Positions 1 to 5,041 of a stretch of 5,041 nucleotides of DNA are shown here, piece by piece; within the stretch, counting starts at the first letter, position 1; the number at the start of each line of letters is the position of its first letter. The position numbers and the translations under genes are program-made. The notes under the pieces were generated by a model. It ran no database searches. It worked only from the letters and a program-made list of their open reading frames with translations, and had not been told where the DNA came from. This stretch comes from Spirochaetia bacterium (GTDB lineage Bacteria; Spirochaetota; Spirochaetia; Treponematales; Treponemataceae). Where the stretch lies: positions 1-5,041 of the forward strand of contig CAAGIS010000120.1 of assembly GCA_900769985.1 (NCBI GenBank), read 5' to 3'.

Positions 1-10
1 AAAAAACCGC

Positions 11-68
11 AAAAAACCTCCCGATTTTTTCACTTTTAAAAATCATAAAAATAAAAGGGAGGTTTTTT
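11..68 (+). promoter_or_regulatory. Inverted repeat pairing with the gene 1 ribosome-binding site
   Basis: Bases 11-22 (AAAAAACCTCCC) are the exact reverse complement of bases 57-68 (GGGAGGTTTTTT), which contain the Shine-Dalgarno sequence of the barrel gene starting at 73. If the transcript begins upstream of base 11, the two arms could pair across a 34-base A/T-rich loop and hide the ribosome-binding site. That would suit control by temperature, a protein or a small RNA. The repeat itself is seen directly; the regulatory role is inference. Alternatively, the left arm (CCTCCCGA followed by six T) is the right half of a terminator whose left half lies outside the window. The promoter cannot be placed: the A/T-rich stretch 31-56 offers several weak -10-like strings and no convincing -35. 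If transcription starts inside that stretch, the left arm is absent from the message. Confidence 0.45.
56..62 (+). promoter_or_regulatory. Ribosome-binding site of barrel gene 1
   Basis: AGGGAGG ends ten bases before the ATG at 73. It is a strong Shine-Dalgarno match, consistent with high translation, and it fixes the start codon. The same arrangement (AAGGAGG, ten-base spacer TTTTTTCATA, ATG) precedes the paralogous gene at the other end of the window. Confidence 0.85.
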
Positions 69-161
69 CATAATGAAAAAAATCGTAGGAACAATCGCAG
101 CAGTTGCAGTGGCAGCAGGAGTTGCATTTGCTGACGTAGGTATTGGAAGCTGGGGAAGAGC
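58..161 (+). repeat. Left arm of a 104-bp near-identical inverted repeat
   Basis: Bases 58-161 cover the end of the Shine-Dalgarno, the spacer, the start codon, the signal peptide and the first ten mature codons of barrel gene 1. On the opposite strand they match 5029-4926 with a single difference (A at 120, C in the other copy). Third codon positions are also conserved, whereas the rest of the two genes has drifted considerably. This points to recent duplication, gene conversion or repeated recombination over this stretch. Confidence 0.9.
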
Positions 162-1350
162 TGTATGGACTCCAGTTGCTTATGATGATGCAGATGGAAA
201 AGTAAAATCTTGGGAAGGAATTTCTTGGGGCGGAAACTTTTCTCGTATTGGTATCACAGTTCACGCTGAATCAGAAAACGTAGGTTTTGCACTTGATATG
301 AATGCTGACAACTACAGTTCTACTGGTATTGGTGTTCATGATATTGCTCATTTCTGGGCAAAACCATGGTCTTGGCTTGAAGTAAAAGTTGGTAAGACAC
401 AGGACGATACTGGACGCGGAAACATCGCTTACGGTATGTTCAACTGGAAACGTATGGGTGCAGGTTGGACAGGTGAAGACGTAACATTCACTCGCTTCGG
501 AAACGGTGGTGGCGGACAGGCTCAGGGAGCTATCTTAAAAGTTACACCAGTTGAAGGCTTGTGGATTATCGGTGCATTTGATGTACAGGATAATGGTGAA
601 GCAGTTTCTACATTTGGAAACCACGCACAGTATGGTGTTGGTTACGAAATCGAAGGAATCGGTCATATCCGTGCTCAGTACATCGGTGGCGAAAATGTAA
701 AAGACTGTGAAGGCACTTTAGTTGCAAAAGACCAGATTAATGCTGCATTTGACTTGACAGCTGTAGAAAACCTTTACTTAACTGTTGGTGCTTATATTCC
801 ATTGCACTTAAATCGTGGTGATTTTATAGTACATTATAAAGGTACACCTATAGATAAGTCATTTTATTTTGATACAGAATCAGGTTTGTCAAAACAGAAT
901 GAGTATAAAAACAACAGTATTGAAGAATCAATCCCACAGGTAAAACTTGCTGTTGGTGCAAGCTACAAAGTCGCTGCAGTAACATTCAATGCTTTCTTCG
1001 TAGGATATCTTCCTAATACTTTGAAGAATAAAGATGGTGATAAGTTACTTACTAAAGACTTTAACTGTCAGGTTGGTGTAGGTGCAGATGTTGACTTAGG
1101 AAACGGAATCGGACTCGTTGCTGACGTTCGTTTCTCTTCTGCAGTTTCTTATTCAAATAGTTCTAGTACTGCAAAAGCTTCAGGTGAAGAAGTTGTATTC
1201 TTAGTTGGAGCTTCAAAAGCATTGACAAACGGTTCTATCGGAATCGGTTTCCAGGGCGATATCAACACTGTAATTGCTGAGAACTTCACAGACAACAGCA
1301 ACACACGCTTTAACTGGTGTATTCCGGTTGTAATCTCAGCTTCATTCTAG
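73..1350 (+). CDS. Outer-membrane beta-barrel surface protein (treponemal major porin-like), paralogue 1
   Basis: This is a 425-residue exported protein. Residues 1-20 form a signal peptide (basic MKK, alanine/valine-rich core, AFA before the predicted cut at D21). The mature chain is rich in glycine, aromatic residues and alternating polar/hydrophobic stretches, and ends in phenylalanine (VVISASF). A terminal Phe is the usual recognition signal for insertion of barrels into the outer membrane. The strong Shine-Dalgarno decides the start. Compared with the paralogue on the opposite strand, residues 1-30, about 93-170 (including RFGNGGGGQAQGA at 141-153) and the C-terminus are nearly the same. 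Blocks near 31-58, 171-182, 205-220, 245-288, 315-330, 358-373 and 400-411 differ in sequence or length and are candidate surface loops. The likely role is an abundant porin or adhesin of the outer membrane, but substrate and pore activity cannot be read from sequence. I cannot confirm that it belongs to the Msp/Tpr family proper, so no symbol is given. It appears to be a single-gene unit with its own terminator. Confidence 0.82.
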   Translation: MKKIVGTIAAVAVAAGVAFADVGIGSWGRAVWTPVAYDDADGKVKSWEGISWGGNFSRIGITVHAESENVGFALDMNADNYSSTGIGVHDIAHFWAKPWSWLEVKVGKTQDDTGRGNIAYGMFNWKRMGAGWTGEDVTFTRFGNGGGGQAQGAILKVTPVEGLWIIGAFDVQDNGEAVSTFGNHAQYGVGYEIEGIGHIRAQYIGGENVKDCEGTLVAKDQINAAFDLTAVENLYLTVGAYIPLHLNRGDFIVHYKGTPIDKSFYFDTESGLSKQNEYKNNSIEESIPQVKLAVGASYKVAAVTFNAFFVGYLPNTLKNKDGDKLLTKDFNCQVGVGADVDLGNGIGLVADVRFSSAVSYSNSSSTAKASGEEVVFLVGASKALTNGSIGIGFQGDINTVIAENFTDNSNTRFNWCIPVVISASF

Positions 1351-1369
1351 TTTGATACTGATTTAAGCT

Positions 1370-1404
1370 AAAAAGGGCTGTCCGAAACGGACAACCCTTT
1401 TTTT
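1370..1404 (+). terminator. Intrinsic terminator of barrel gene 1
   Basis: Twenty bases after the TAG stop, AAAAAGGGCTGTCCG and CGGACAACCCTTTTT form a hairpin. It has a three-base AAA loop (1385-1387), six pairs above one C/A mismatch (1378/1394), three G-C pairs below it, and an A/T base. A run of seven T (1398-1404) follows the G/C stem. The A run on the 5' side could also give some termination in the reverse direction. Confidence 0.9.
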
Positions 1405-1432
1405 ATATGCTATTTTTTACGGTTTAAAACGA

Positions 1433-1469
1433 CATTAGTCGAACAAGCTGCCGGAACGATGGCATTAGT
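1433..1469. repeat. Two CATTAGT direct repeats upstream of the restriction operon
   Basis: CATTAGT occurs at 1433-1439 and again at 1463-1469, exactly 30 bases apart (about three helical turns). The first copy lies within a small palindrome, CGAC-ATTA-GTCG (1430-1441). Being just upstream of the presumed promoter, these could be operator half-sites, but no controller gene is visible and chance occurrence is quite possible. Nothing else was recognised in the gap 1405-1492. Confidence 0.2.
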
Positions 1470-1492
1470 TACTATACGATTTTTTTGAAATT

Positions 1493-1507
1493 TGCTATAT
1501 TGAAAAC
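1493..1507 (+). promoter_or_regulatory. Putative extended -10 promoter giving a leaderless restriction transcript
   Basis: TGCTATATT (1493-1501) fits an extended -10 element (TGn followed by a TATAAT-like hexamer). The hexamer ends six bases before the ATG at 1508, so the expected transcription start falls on or next to the A of that ATG. No -35 match is seen 16-18 bases upstream, which an extended -10 can tolerate. There is no Shine-Dalgarno between this element and the ATG (the intervening bases are GAAAAC). Together these suggest a leaderless message, a design often associated with low or conditional translation. This is inference from motif spacing only. Confidence 0.4.
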
Positions 1508-2161
1508 ATGAAAAGCAAATTAACGCTTGAAAAATTACAAAAAGAAGCCGGAATATTCTCAGAATCAGAATCTGAACATGATGAAAGTTCTATATATGGT
1601 TCTACAGATGGAAAAGCTGTCGGTACATATTTAGAACATAAATTTAAGGATTTTTTAAAACAGAAATATGATTTTGATGCCGGAAATTCTGCAAGTGGGA
1701 TTGATTTTCCTGAGTTAGAAGTTGATGTAAAAACAACAAGCATAATTCAACCGCAATCTTCCTGTCCTTTTGAGTCGGCAAGACAGAAAATCTATGGCTT
1801 AGGATATAATTTACTTGTATTCGTCTACAAAAAAGAAGACAACCAAAAAACAAAAACAAGCAGACTTTCTATTCTTCATACTATTTTTGTTTCTAAAGAC
1901 AGAACTGCCGATTATCAGTTGACGACAAGCCTTAATAGCATTCTTGAAAACAATGCAAATAAAGATGATATAATTGCTTTGTTCCATGATAAAAACTTGC
2001 CTGTAGATGATATTTTGGCAAATTCTCTGGCAGATGAAATTTTATCTAATAAACCAAATATTGGTTATCTTACAATTTCAAACGCTCTTCAATGGAGGCT
2101 TCAATACGGCAGGATTATTGAAGAAGCAGGAAATGTGAATGGCATTTCAAGGCTGGTGTAA
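1508..2161 (+). CDS. Putative type II restriction endonuclease, PD-(D/E)XK fold
   Basis: This 217-residue cytosolic protein has no signal peptide or membrane segment. After a charged N-terminal stretch (residues 1-35), GKAVGTYLEHKF (35-46) supplies a helix with a possible conserved acidic residue, E43. GIDFPELEVDVKTTS (64-78) fits the nuclease core as D66, D73 and K75. QPQSSCPF (81-88) and RQKIYGLGYNLLVFVY (92-107) follow and look like the conserved strand-helix that completes such a core. I have a sense of having seen this block in annotated restriction enzymes but cannot name the family or its target. The tight pairing with the downstream DNA methyltransferase is the main support for function. 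ATG 1508 is the only in-frame standard start: upstream the frame has no ATG, GTG or TTG before a stop at 1466-1468. No Shine-Dalgarno precedes it. The gene is A+T-rich compared with the flanking barrel genes, suggesting acquisition. Another nuclease role, such as nicking, is possible. Confidence 0.72.
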   Translation: MKSKLTLEKLQKEAGIFSESESEHDESSIYGSTDGKAVGTYLEHKFKDFLKQKYDFDAGNSASGIDFPELEVDVKTTSIIQPQSSCPFESARQKIYGLGYNLLVFVYKKEDNQKTKTSRLSILHTIFVSKDRTADYQLTTSLNSILENNANKDDIIALFHDKNLPVDDILANSLADEILSNKPNIGYLTISNALQWRLQYGRIIEEAGNVNGISRLV

Positions 2162-3627
2162 TGAAAAAAAGAGAATTAGGCGATTTTCAAACACCTCAAG
2201 AATTATCAGAATTGCTCATATCGCTTTTAAAAAATAAAAAAATATTTCCTGAAATTATCATCGAACCTACTTGTGGAAAAGGTTCGATTCTTTTGTCTGC
2301 TTATAATACATTCAAGGCAAAAAAAGCTCTTGGTATCGAGATACAAAAAGAGTACGCAGACAGTTTAAATAAGAATTCTGAAAAAAACATTACAATTCTG
2401 AACAAAGATTTCTTTGTTTCTCTGCCCGATATTCAAAATTTCATTTCAGATAATGAACAAATTTTATTTGTAGGAAACCCTCCCTGGGTCACTAATTCTG
2501 AATTATCAGTGCTTAAAAGCACAAATCTTCCTCAGAAGAATAATTTTGATAATGTTCGCGGAATTGAAGCTATAACCGGAAAAAGTAATTTTGATATTTC
2601 TGAATCTATCATTAAACTGTTAATCGATAATTTTTCCTGTAAAAAATCGGTATATGCTTTTTTATGCAAGATAAGCGTAGCAAAAAAAATTATGAACAGA
2701 TTGTGGAAAAATAATTTTCAATACAGTGCTGCTGAAATTTATCCGATTGATTCAAAAAAATATTTTTCTGCCGCTGTGGATGCCTGCCTGTTTTATTTGG
2801 ATTGTTCTGAAAAACTTCAAAACTCTGAATTAACAATTTTCGATTCCCTTGAAAATCCCGTAACAAAATATACCAGCGGCTTCTACAATAATATTTATTT
2901 TGAAGATTTGTCAAAGAAAGCTTCTCTTGAAATTTATGGAAAAAGCCAGTTCGTTTGGAGGAACGGAGTTAAGCACGATTGTTCAAAAGTAATGGAACTT
3001 ATTGTAAGCAATGAAAAATTACAGAACGGTTACAAAGAAATCCTTGACATAGAAGACGATTTGATTTTTCCTTTCTTAAAAAGTTCTGATTTGGCAAAAG
3101 AGAAATTCTCAGAAAACAAGCGAATCCTCATTACTCAAAGATTCATAAACGAACCGACTGATTATATACAAACCAATTATCCAAAGACCTGGAAATATTT
3201 AATTGACCATACTGAAGATTTTGAAAAACGAAAAAGCATTATATACAAAAATAAATCCAGATATTCTATCTTTTCTGTTGGAGATTATACTTTTAAGCCA
3301 TACAAGGTGGCAATCTCCGGACTTTACAAATCTTTGAATTTTAAACTTATATCTCCCTATAAAAGCAAAACTGTTTTGCTGGATGATACTTGTAATTTTA
3401 TTTCATTCAATAAATATGAAGAAGCAGAGTTTATATTGAGTTTACTAAAATCTGATATTGCAGAACAGTATTTAAATGCAAGAATTTCCTGGGAATCAAA
3501 ACGACCTGTTAAAACAGAATTATTGAATTCAATTGATTTTGAAAAACTTGCAAAAGTAAACAATAAAGAACAGATGTATTACAAGCTATTTGGAAAACCA
3601 ATAATGCCAGATTTGCTGTTTGCCTAA
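2161..3627 (+). CDS. N6-adenine DNA methyltransferase of a type II restriction-modification system
   Basis: This 488-residue enzyme is predicted to transfer a methyl group from S-adenosylmethionine to adenine in the site cut by the upstream nuclease. Motifs run in the gamma-class order: GDFQTP (motif X, residues 7-12), IIEPTCGKGSIL (motif I, 33-44, with E35 in place of the usual Asp), LGIEIQKEY (acidic ribose contact, E60), NKDFF (near 81-85) and NPPW (catalytic motif IV, 106-109). A long C-terminal part, roughly 215-488, should carry the target-recognition domain. It includes WRNGVKHDCSKVMEL (266-280) and FLKSSDL (305-311), strings I associate with this group of adenine methyltransferases. 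No nuclease motif is evident within the protein, so it is not a fused type IIG enzyme. The ATG overlaps the endonuclease stop by one base (TAATG), and a weak AAGG lies eight bases upstream at 2149-2152, so translation is probably coupled. A run of eight A (2682-2689) lies inside the reading frame, which is intact here. Confidence 0.88.
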   Translation: MKKRELGDFQTPQELSELLISLLKNKKIFPEIIIEPTCGKGSILLSAYNTFKAKKALGIEIQKEYADSLNKNSEKNITILNKDFFVSLPDIQNFISDNEQILFVGNPPWVTNSELSVLKSTNLPQKNNFDNVRGIEAITGKSNFDISESIIKLLIDNFSCKKSVYAFLCKISVAKKIMNRLWKNNFQYSAAEIYPIDSKKYFSAAVDACLFYLDCSEKLQNSELTIFDSLENPVTKYTSGFYNNIYFEDLSKKASLEIYGKSQFVWRNGVKHDCSKVMELIVSNEKLQNGYKEILDIEDDLIFPFLKSSDLAKEKFSENKRILITQRFINEPTDYIQTNYPKTWKYLIDHTEDFEKRKSIIYKNKSRYSIFSVGDYTFKPYKVAISGLYKSLNFKLISPYKSKTVLLDDTCNFISFNKYEEAEFILSLLKSDIAEQYLNARISWESKRPVKTELLNSIDFEKLAKVNNKEQMYYKLFGKPIMPDLLFA

Positions 3628-3659
3628 AGTACAGCCTGACAATAGCATCAAAGCCGACA

Positions 3660-3691
3660 GACAGACAACCTGCCTGAGGTTCAATTCTGTC
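3660..3691 (+). other. Stem-loop after the methyltransferase gene, without a T tract
   Basis: GACAGA (3660-3665) pairs with TCTGTC (3686-3691). Inside, AACCT (3667-3671) pairs with AGGTT (3677-3681) around a five-base GCCTG loop; the two stems are separated by an uneven internal loop (1 and 4 bases). No run of T follows, so it is not a standard intrinsic terminator. It could protect the 3' end of the restriction operon message or be a remnant of a dispersed repeat. Apart from this and the terminator to its right, nothing was recognised in 3628-3781. Confidence 0.35.
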
Positions 3692-3711
3692 ATAGAAAGT
3701 GAGTTTATGAC

Positions 3712-3750
3712 AAAAAAAGGCGGTCTTCAGCAAAACTGAAAACCGCCTTT
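3712..3750 (-). terminator. Intrinsic terminator of barrel gene 2, possibly bidirectional
   Basis: AAAGGCGGT (3716-3724) pairs with ACCGCCTTT (3742-3750). After a C/A mismatch (3725/3741), TTCAG (3726-3730) pairs with CTGAA (3736-3740) around the loop CAAAA. Read on the minus strand, the stem is followed by seven T (complement of 3712-3718), which is ideal for terminating the gene at 3782-5014. On the plus strand only three T close the stem before AAGTTC, so termination of the restriction operon here would be weaker. No other terminator for that operon is visible. Confidence 0.85.
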
Positions 3751-3781
3751 AAGTTCAACTTATGCTAAACTTTTTGTCAAC

Positions 3782-5014
3782 TTAGAATGAAGCTGAGATT
3801 ACAACAGGAATTGCCCAGTTGAACTGAGAGTCGCTTGTTGTAATTTTCTGGATTTCTCCTTCGAAACCTACACCGATCATACCGTTTGTAAGTCCTTTTG
3901 AAAGTCCAACGAGGAATGAGAGAGTGCTATCTTCTTTAACTTCTGTCTCAGACATTGTAACATCAGCTACAGGTACTTCATATACTCTGTCCTGTGCACT
4001 GTTAAAGCGGATGTCAGCAACTAAACCAATACCATTGCCAAAGTCAACATCAGCACCAACACCTACACCGATTCTTCCACCGAGAGTAGTTTTTGCATCC
4101 ATAGATCCTACGCTCTTTGAAACTGTGTTAGGGAGACGTGCATCAACAATTGCATGAAGTGTTACTGCTGCAAGTTTGAAATCAGCACCAGCTGCAATTT
4201 TTACCTGATTAGAAGCCTTAGGATATGTTTCGCTTACATCTAAAGCATCAAAAGCAAATGGAATCTGAGCACCGACTGTTACATAAAGACCGTCAACAGC
4301 AGTCAAGTCAAATGCAACTTCTGCTTTTCCGTTAGCAACTGTATCTCCATCTTTGTTTATTGCATTAGCCTGTCCAATGTACTGAGCACGAACAGAACCA
4401 ACACCGTTGATGTTATATCCAACACCATACTGTGAATAGTTGCCGAATACTTTTGTAGCTTCTGTGTAATCAGGACGTTCCCATTTTCCAACATGTTCTA
4501 CCAAGTCAAAAGCGCCAATAATCCAAAGGCCTTCAACTGGAGTAACTTTTACAATAGCACCCTGAGCCTGTCCGCCGCCGCCGTTTCCGAAGCGTGTGAA
4601 AGTCAAGTCTTCACCAGCACCACCGAATCCCATACGCCACCAGTTGAACATACCATAGCAAAGGTTACCACGACCTGTATCGTCCTGTACTTTACCGATT
4701 TTTACTTCGAGGAATTCCCAAGGTTTTGCCCAGAAGAAAGCTGTATCGTTAATTCCAAGTACCCTGTATTCGTCAGCTTTCAAGTCTACGTTAAAACCAA
4801 CGTTTTCTGATTCACCGTGAACAGAAAATCCCATTCGAGAAGTACCTTTTCCGCCCATCCATGATGTTGTTTCGTTTGAAACAAAAGTTTTTCCACCATC
4901 AAGTGTTCCTACAGGAGAGAATATTGCTCTTCCCCAGCTTCCAATACCTACGTCAGCAAATGCAACGCCTGCTGCCACTGCAACTGCTGCGATTGTTCCT
5001 ACGATTTTTTTCAT
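3782..5014 (-). CDS. Outer-membrane beta-barrel surface protein (treponemal major porin-like), paralogue 2
   Basis: This 410-residue exported protein is a paralogue of the barrel at 73-1350, and the first 30 residues are identical. They comprise the signal peptide (1-20, cut after AFA) and the mature start DVGIGSWGRA. The cores align without gaps over about 93-170, including TRFGNGGGGQAQGA (140-153). Both end in PVVISASF, whose terminal Phe fits a barrel assembly signal. The differences are concentrated in blocks: residues 31-60, an expanded segment near 171-189, 215-230, 257-268 (much shorter than in paralogue 1), 298-312 and a longer acidic stretch near 342-364. This pattern fits exposed loops varying on a conserved barrel. 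The start is fixed by AAGGAGG ten bases upstream. The gene converges on the restriction operon and has its own terminator. The role is probably a porin or surface adhesin in the outer membrane; ligand and channel properties are unknown. Assignment to Msp/Tpr proper is not claimed. Confidence 0.82.
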   Translation of the reverse strand: MKKIVGTIAAVAVAAGVAFADVGIGSWGRAIFSPVGTLDGGKTFVSNETTSWMGGKGTSRMGFSVHGESENVGFNVDLKADEYRVLGINDTAFFWAKPWEFLEVKIGKVQDDTGRGNLCYGMFNWWRMGFGGAGEDLTFTRFGNGGGGQAQGAIVKVTPVEGLWIIGAFDLVEHVGKWERPDYTEATKVFGNYSQYGVGYNINGVGSVRAQYIGQANAINKDGDTVANGKAEVAFDLTAVDGLYVTVGAQIPFAFDALDVSETYPKASNQVKIAAGADFKLAAVTLHAIVDARLPNTVSKSVGSMDAKTTLGGRIGVGVGADVDFGNGIGLVADIRFNSAQDRVYEVPVADVTMSETEVKEDSTLSFLVGLSKGLTNGMIGVGFEGEIQKITTSDSQFNWAIPVVISASF

Positions 5015-5029
5015 TATGAAAAAACCTCC
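4926..5029 (-). repeat. Right arm of a 104-bp near-identical inverted repeat
   Basis: This is the partner of 58-161 in inverted orientation, with one mismatch at 4967. The pair encloses both barrel gene bodies and the restriction-modification operon. The window ends twelve bases beyond this arm. In those bases the upstream A-rich sequence still partly matches gene 1, so how far the similarity extends outward cannot be judged. Confidence 0.9.
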
Positions 5030-5031
5030 TT
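5025..5031 (-). promoter_or_regulatory. Ribosome-binding site of barrel gene 2
   Basis: On the minus strand AAGGAGG lies ten bases before the ATG at 5014, a near-perfect Shine-Dalgarno. Only ten further bases upstream are in the window, so the promoter is not visible, and neither is any counterpart of the CCTCCC arm seen upstream of gene 1. Confidence 0.85.
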
Positions 5032-5041
5032 ATTTTTTTTA

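Noticed and set aside
1..35. Minus-strand ribosome-binding site (GGGAGGTTTTTT at 22-11) for a divergent gene off the left edge
   Set aside because: No start codon follows within the normal spacing; the bases after it read GCGGTTTTTT to the window edge.
1459..1488. Micro-frame MALVTIRFF ahead of the endonuclease, considered as a leader peptide or controller
   Set aside because: It is nine codons long, out of frame with the nuclease, has no good ribosome-binding site and would lie upstream of the likely transcription start.
3509..3733. Minus-strand open frame of 74 codons across the end of the methyltransferase gene and the hairpins
   Set aside because: It overlaps a well-supported gene and the terminator, has no ribosome-binding site and resembles no protein I recognise.
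3707..3739. Micro-frame MTKKGGLQQN in the gap after the methyltransferase
   Set aside because: It falls inside the terminator hairpin and has no family resemblance.
1406..3767. TATGCTA at 1406-1412 and 3761-3767 as a target-site duplication bounding the restriction cassette
   Set aside because: Seven A/T-rich bases can recur by chance, and the right copy lies on the far side of barrel gene 2's terminator, an unlikely insertion edge.
4493..4810. Plus-strand open frame of 105 codons inside barrel gene 2
   Set aside because: It is antisense to a strongly supported gene with conserved paralogy, and its composition is that of a shadow frame.
1..5041. CRISPR array, tRNA, rRNA, transposase or recombinase
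   Set aside because: No regularly spaced repeats, no RNA gene signatures and no protein with transposase or recombinase motifs were found on either strand.

Overview
The window most likely comes from a host-associated spirochaete of the Treponema group. The basis is a pair of genes for exported outer-membrane beta-barrel proteins. Their signal peptide (MKKIVGTIAAVAVAAGVAFA, cleaved at AFA|D) and mature start (DVGIGSWGRA) match what I recall from abundant treponemal surface proteins. The genus call rests on recognition, not on a search.

Layout. At the left end lie a short A/T-rich leader, a strong ribosome-binding site and barrel gene 1 (73-1350, +), closed by a clear intrinsic terminator (about 1370-1404). 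At the right end, in the opposite direction, lies paralogous barrel gene 2 (3782-5014, -), closed by its own hairpin terminator (about 3712-3750). The two barrel genes therefore converge. Between their terminators sits a two-gene restriction-modification operon on the + strand: a putative PD-(D/E)XK type II endonuclease (1508-2161), then a gamma-class N6-adenine DNA methyltransferase (2161-3627). They overlap by one base (TAATG), which suggests translational coupling. This cassette is visibly richer in A+T than the barrel genes, which fits acquisition by transfer.

How the parts may work together. The endonuclease and methyltransferase should recognise the same DNA site, one cutting unmodified DNA and the other protecting the host; the site cannot be read from sequence. 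The barrels are probably major porin-like or adhesin-like surface proteins. They share identical exported starts and C-termini and a conserved core, but differ in several blocks that look like surface loops.

Most interesting points. (1) The 5' ends of the two barrel genes form a 104-bp inverted repeat with one mismatch, spanning ribosome-binding site and signal peptide and enclosing the whole locus. Recombination there would swap the two gene bodies between their upstream regions and flip the restriction cassette. (2) A perfect 12-base inverted repeat upstream of gene 1 could mask its ribosome-binding site. (3) The restriction operon appears to have an extended -10 promoter placed so that transcription would start at or next to its ATG, giving a leaderless message. 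No recombinase, CRISPR array, tRNA or rRNA gene was seen. Both non-coding gaps within the window (1351-1507 and 3628-3781) are under 300 bases and are described below.
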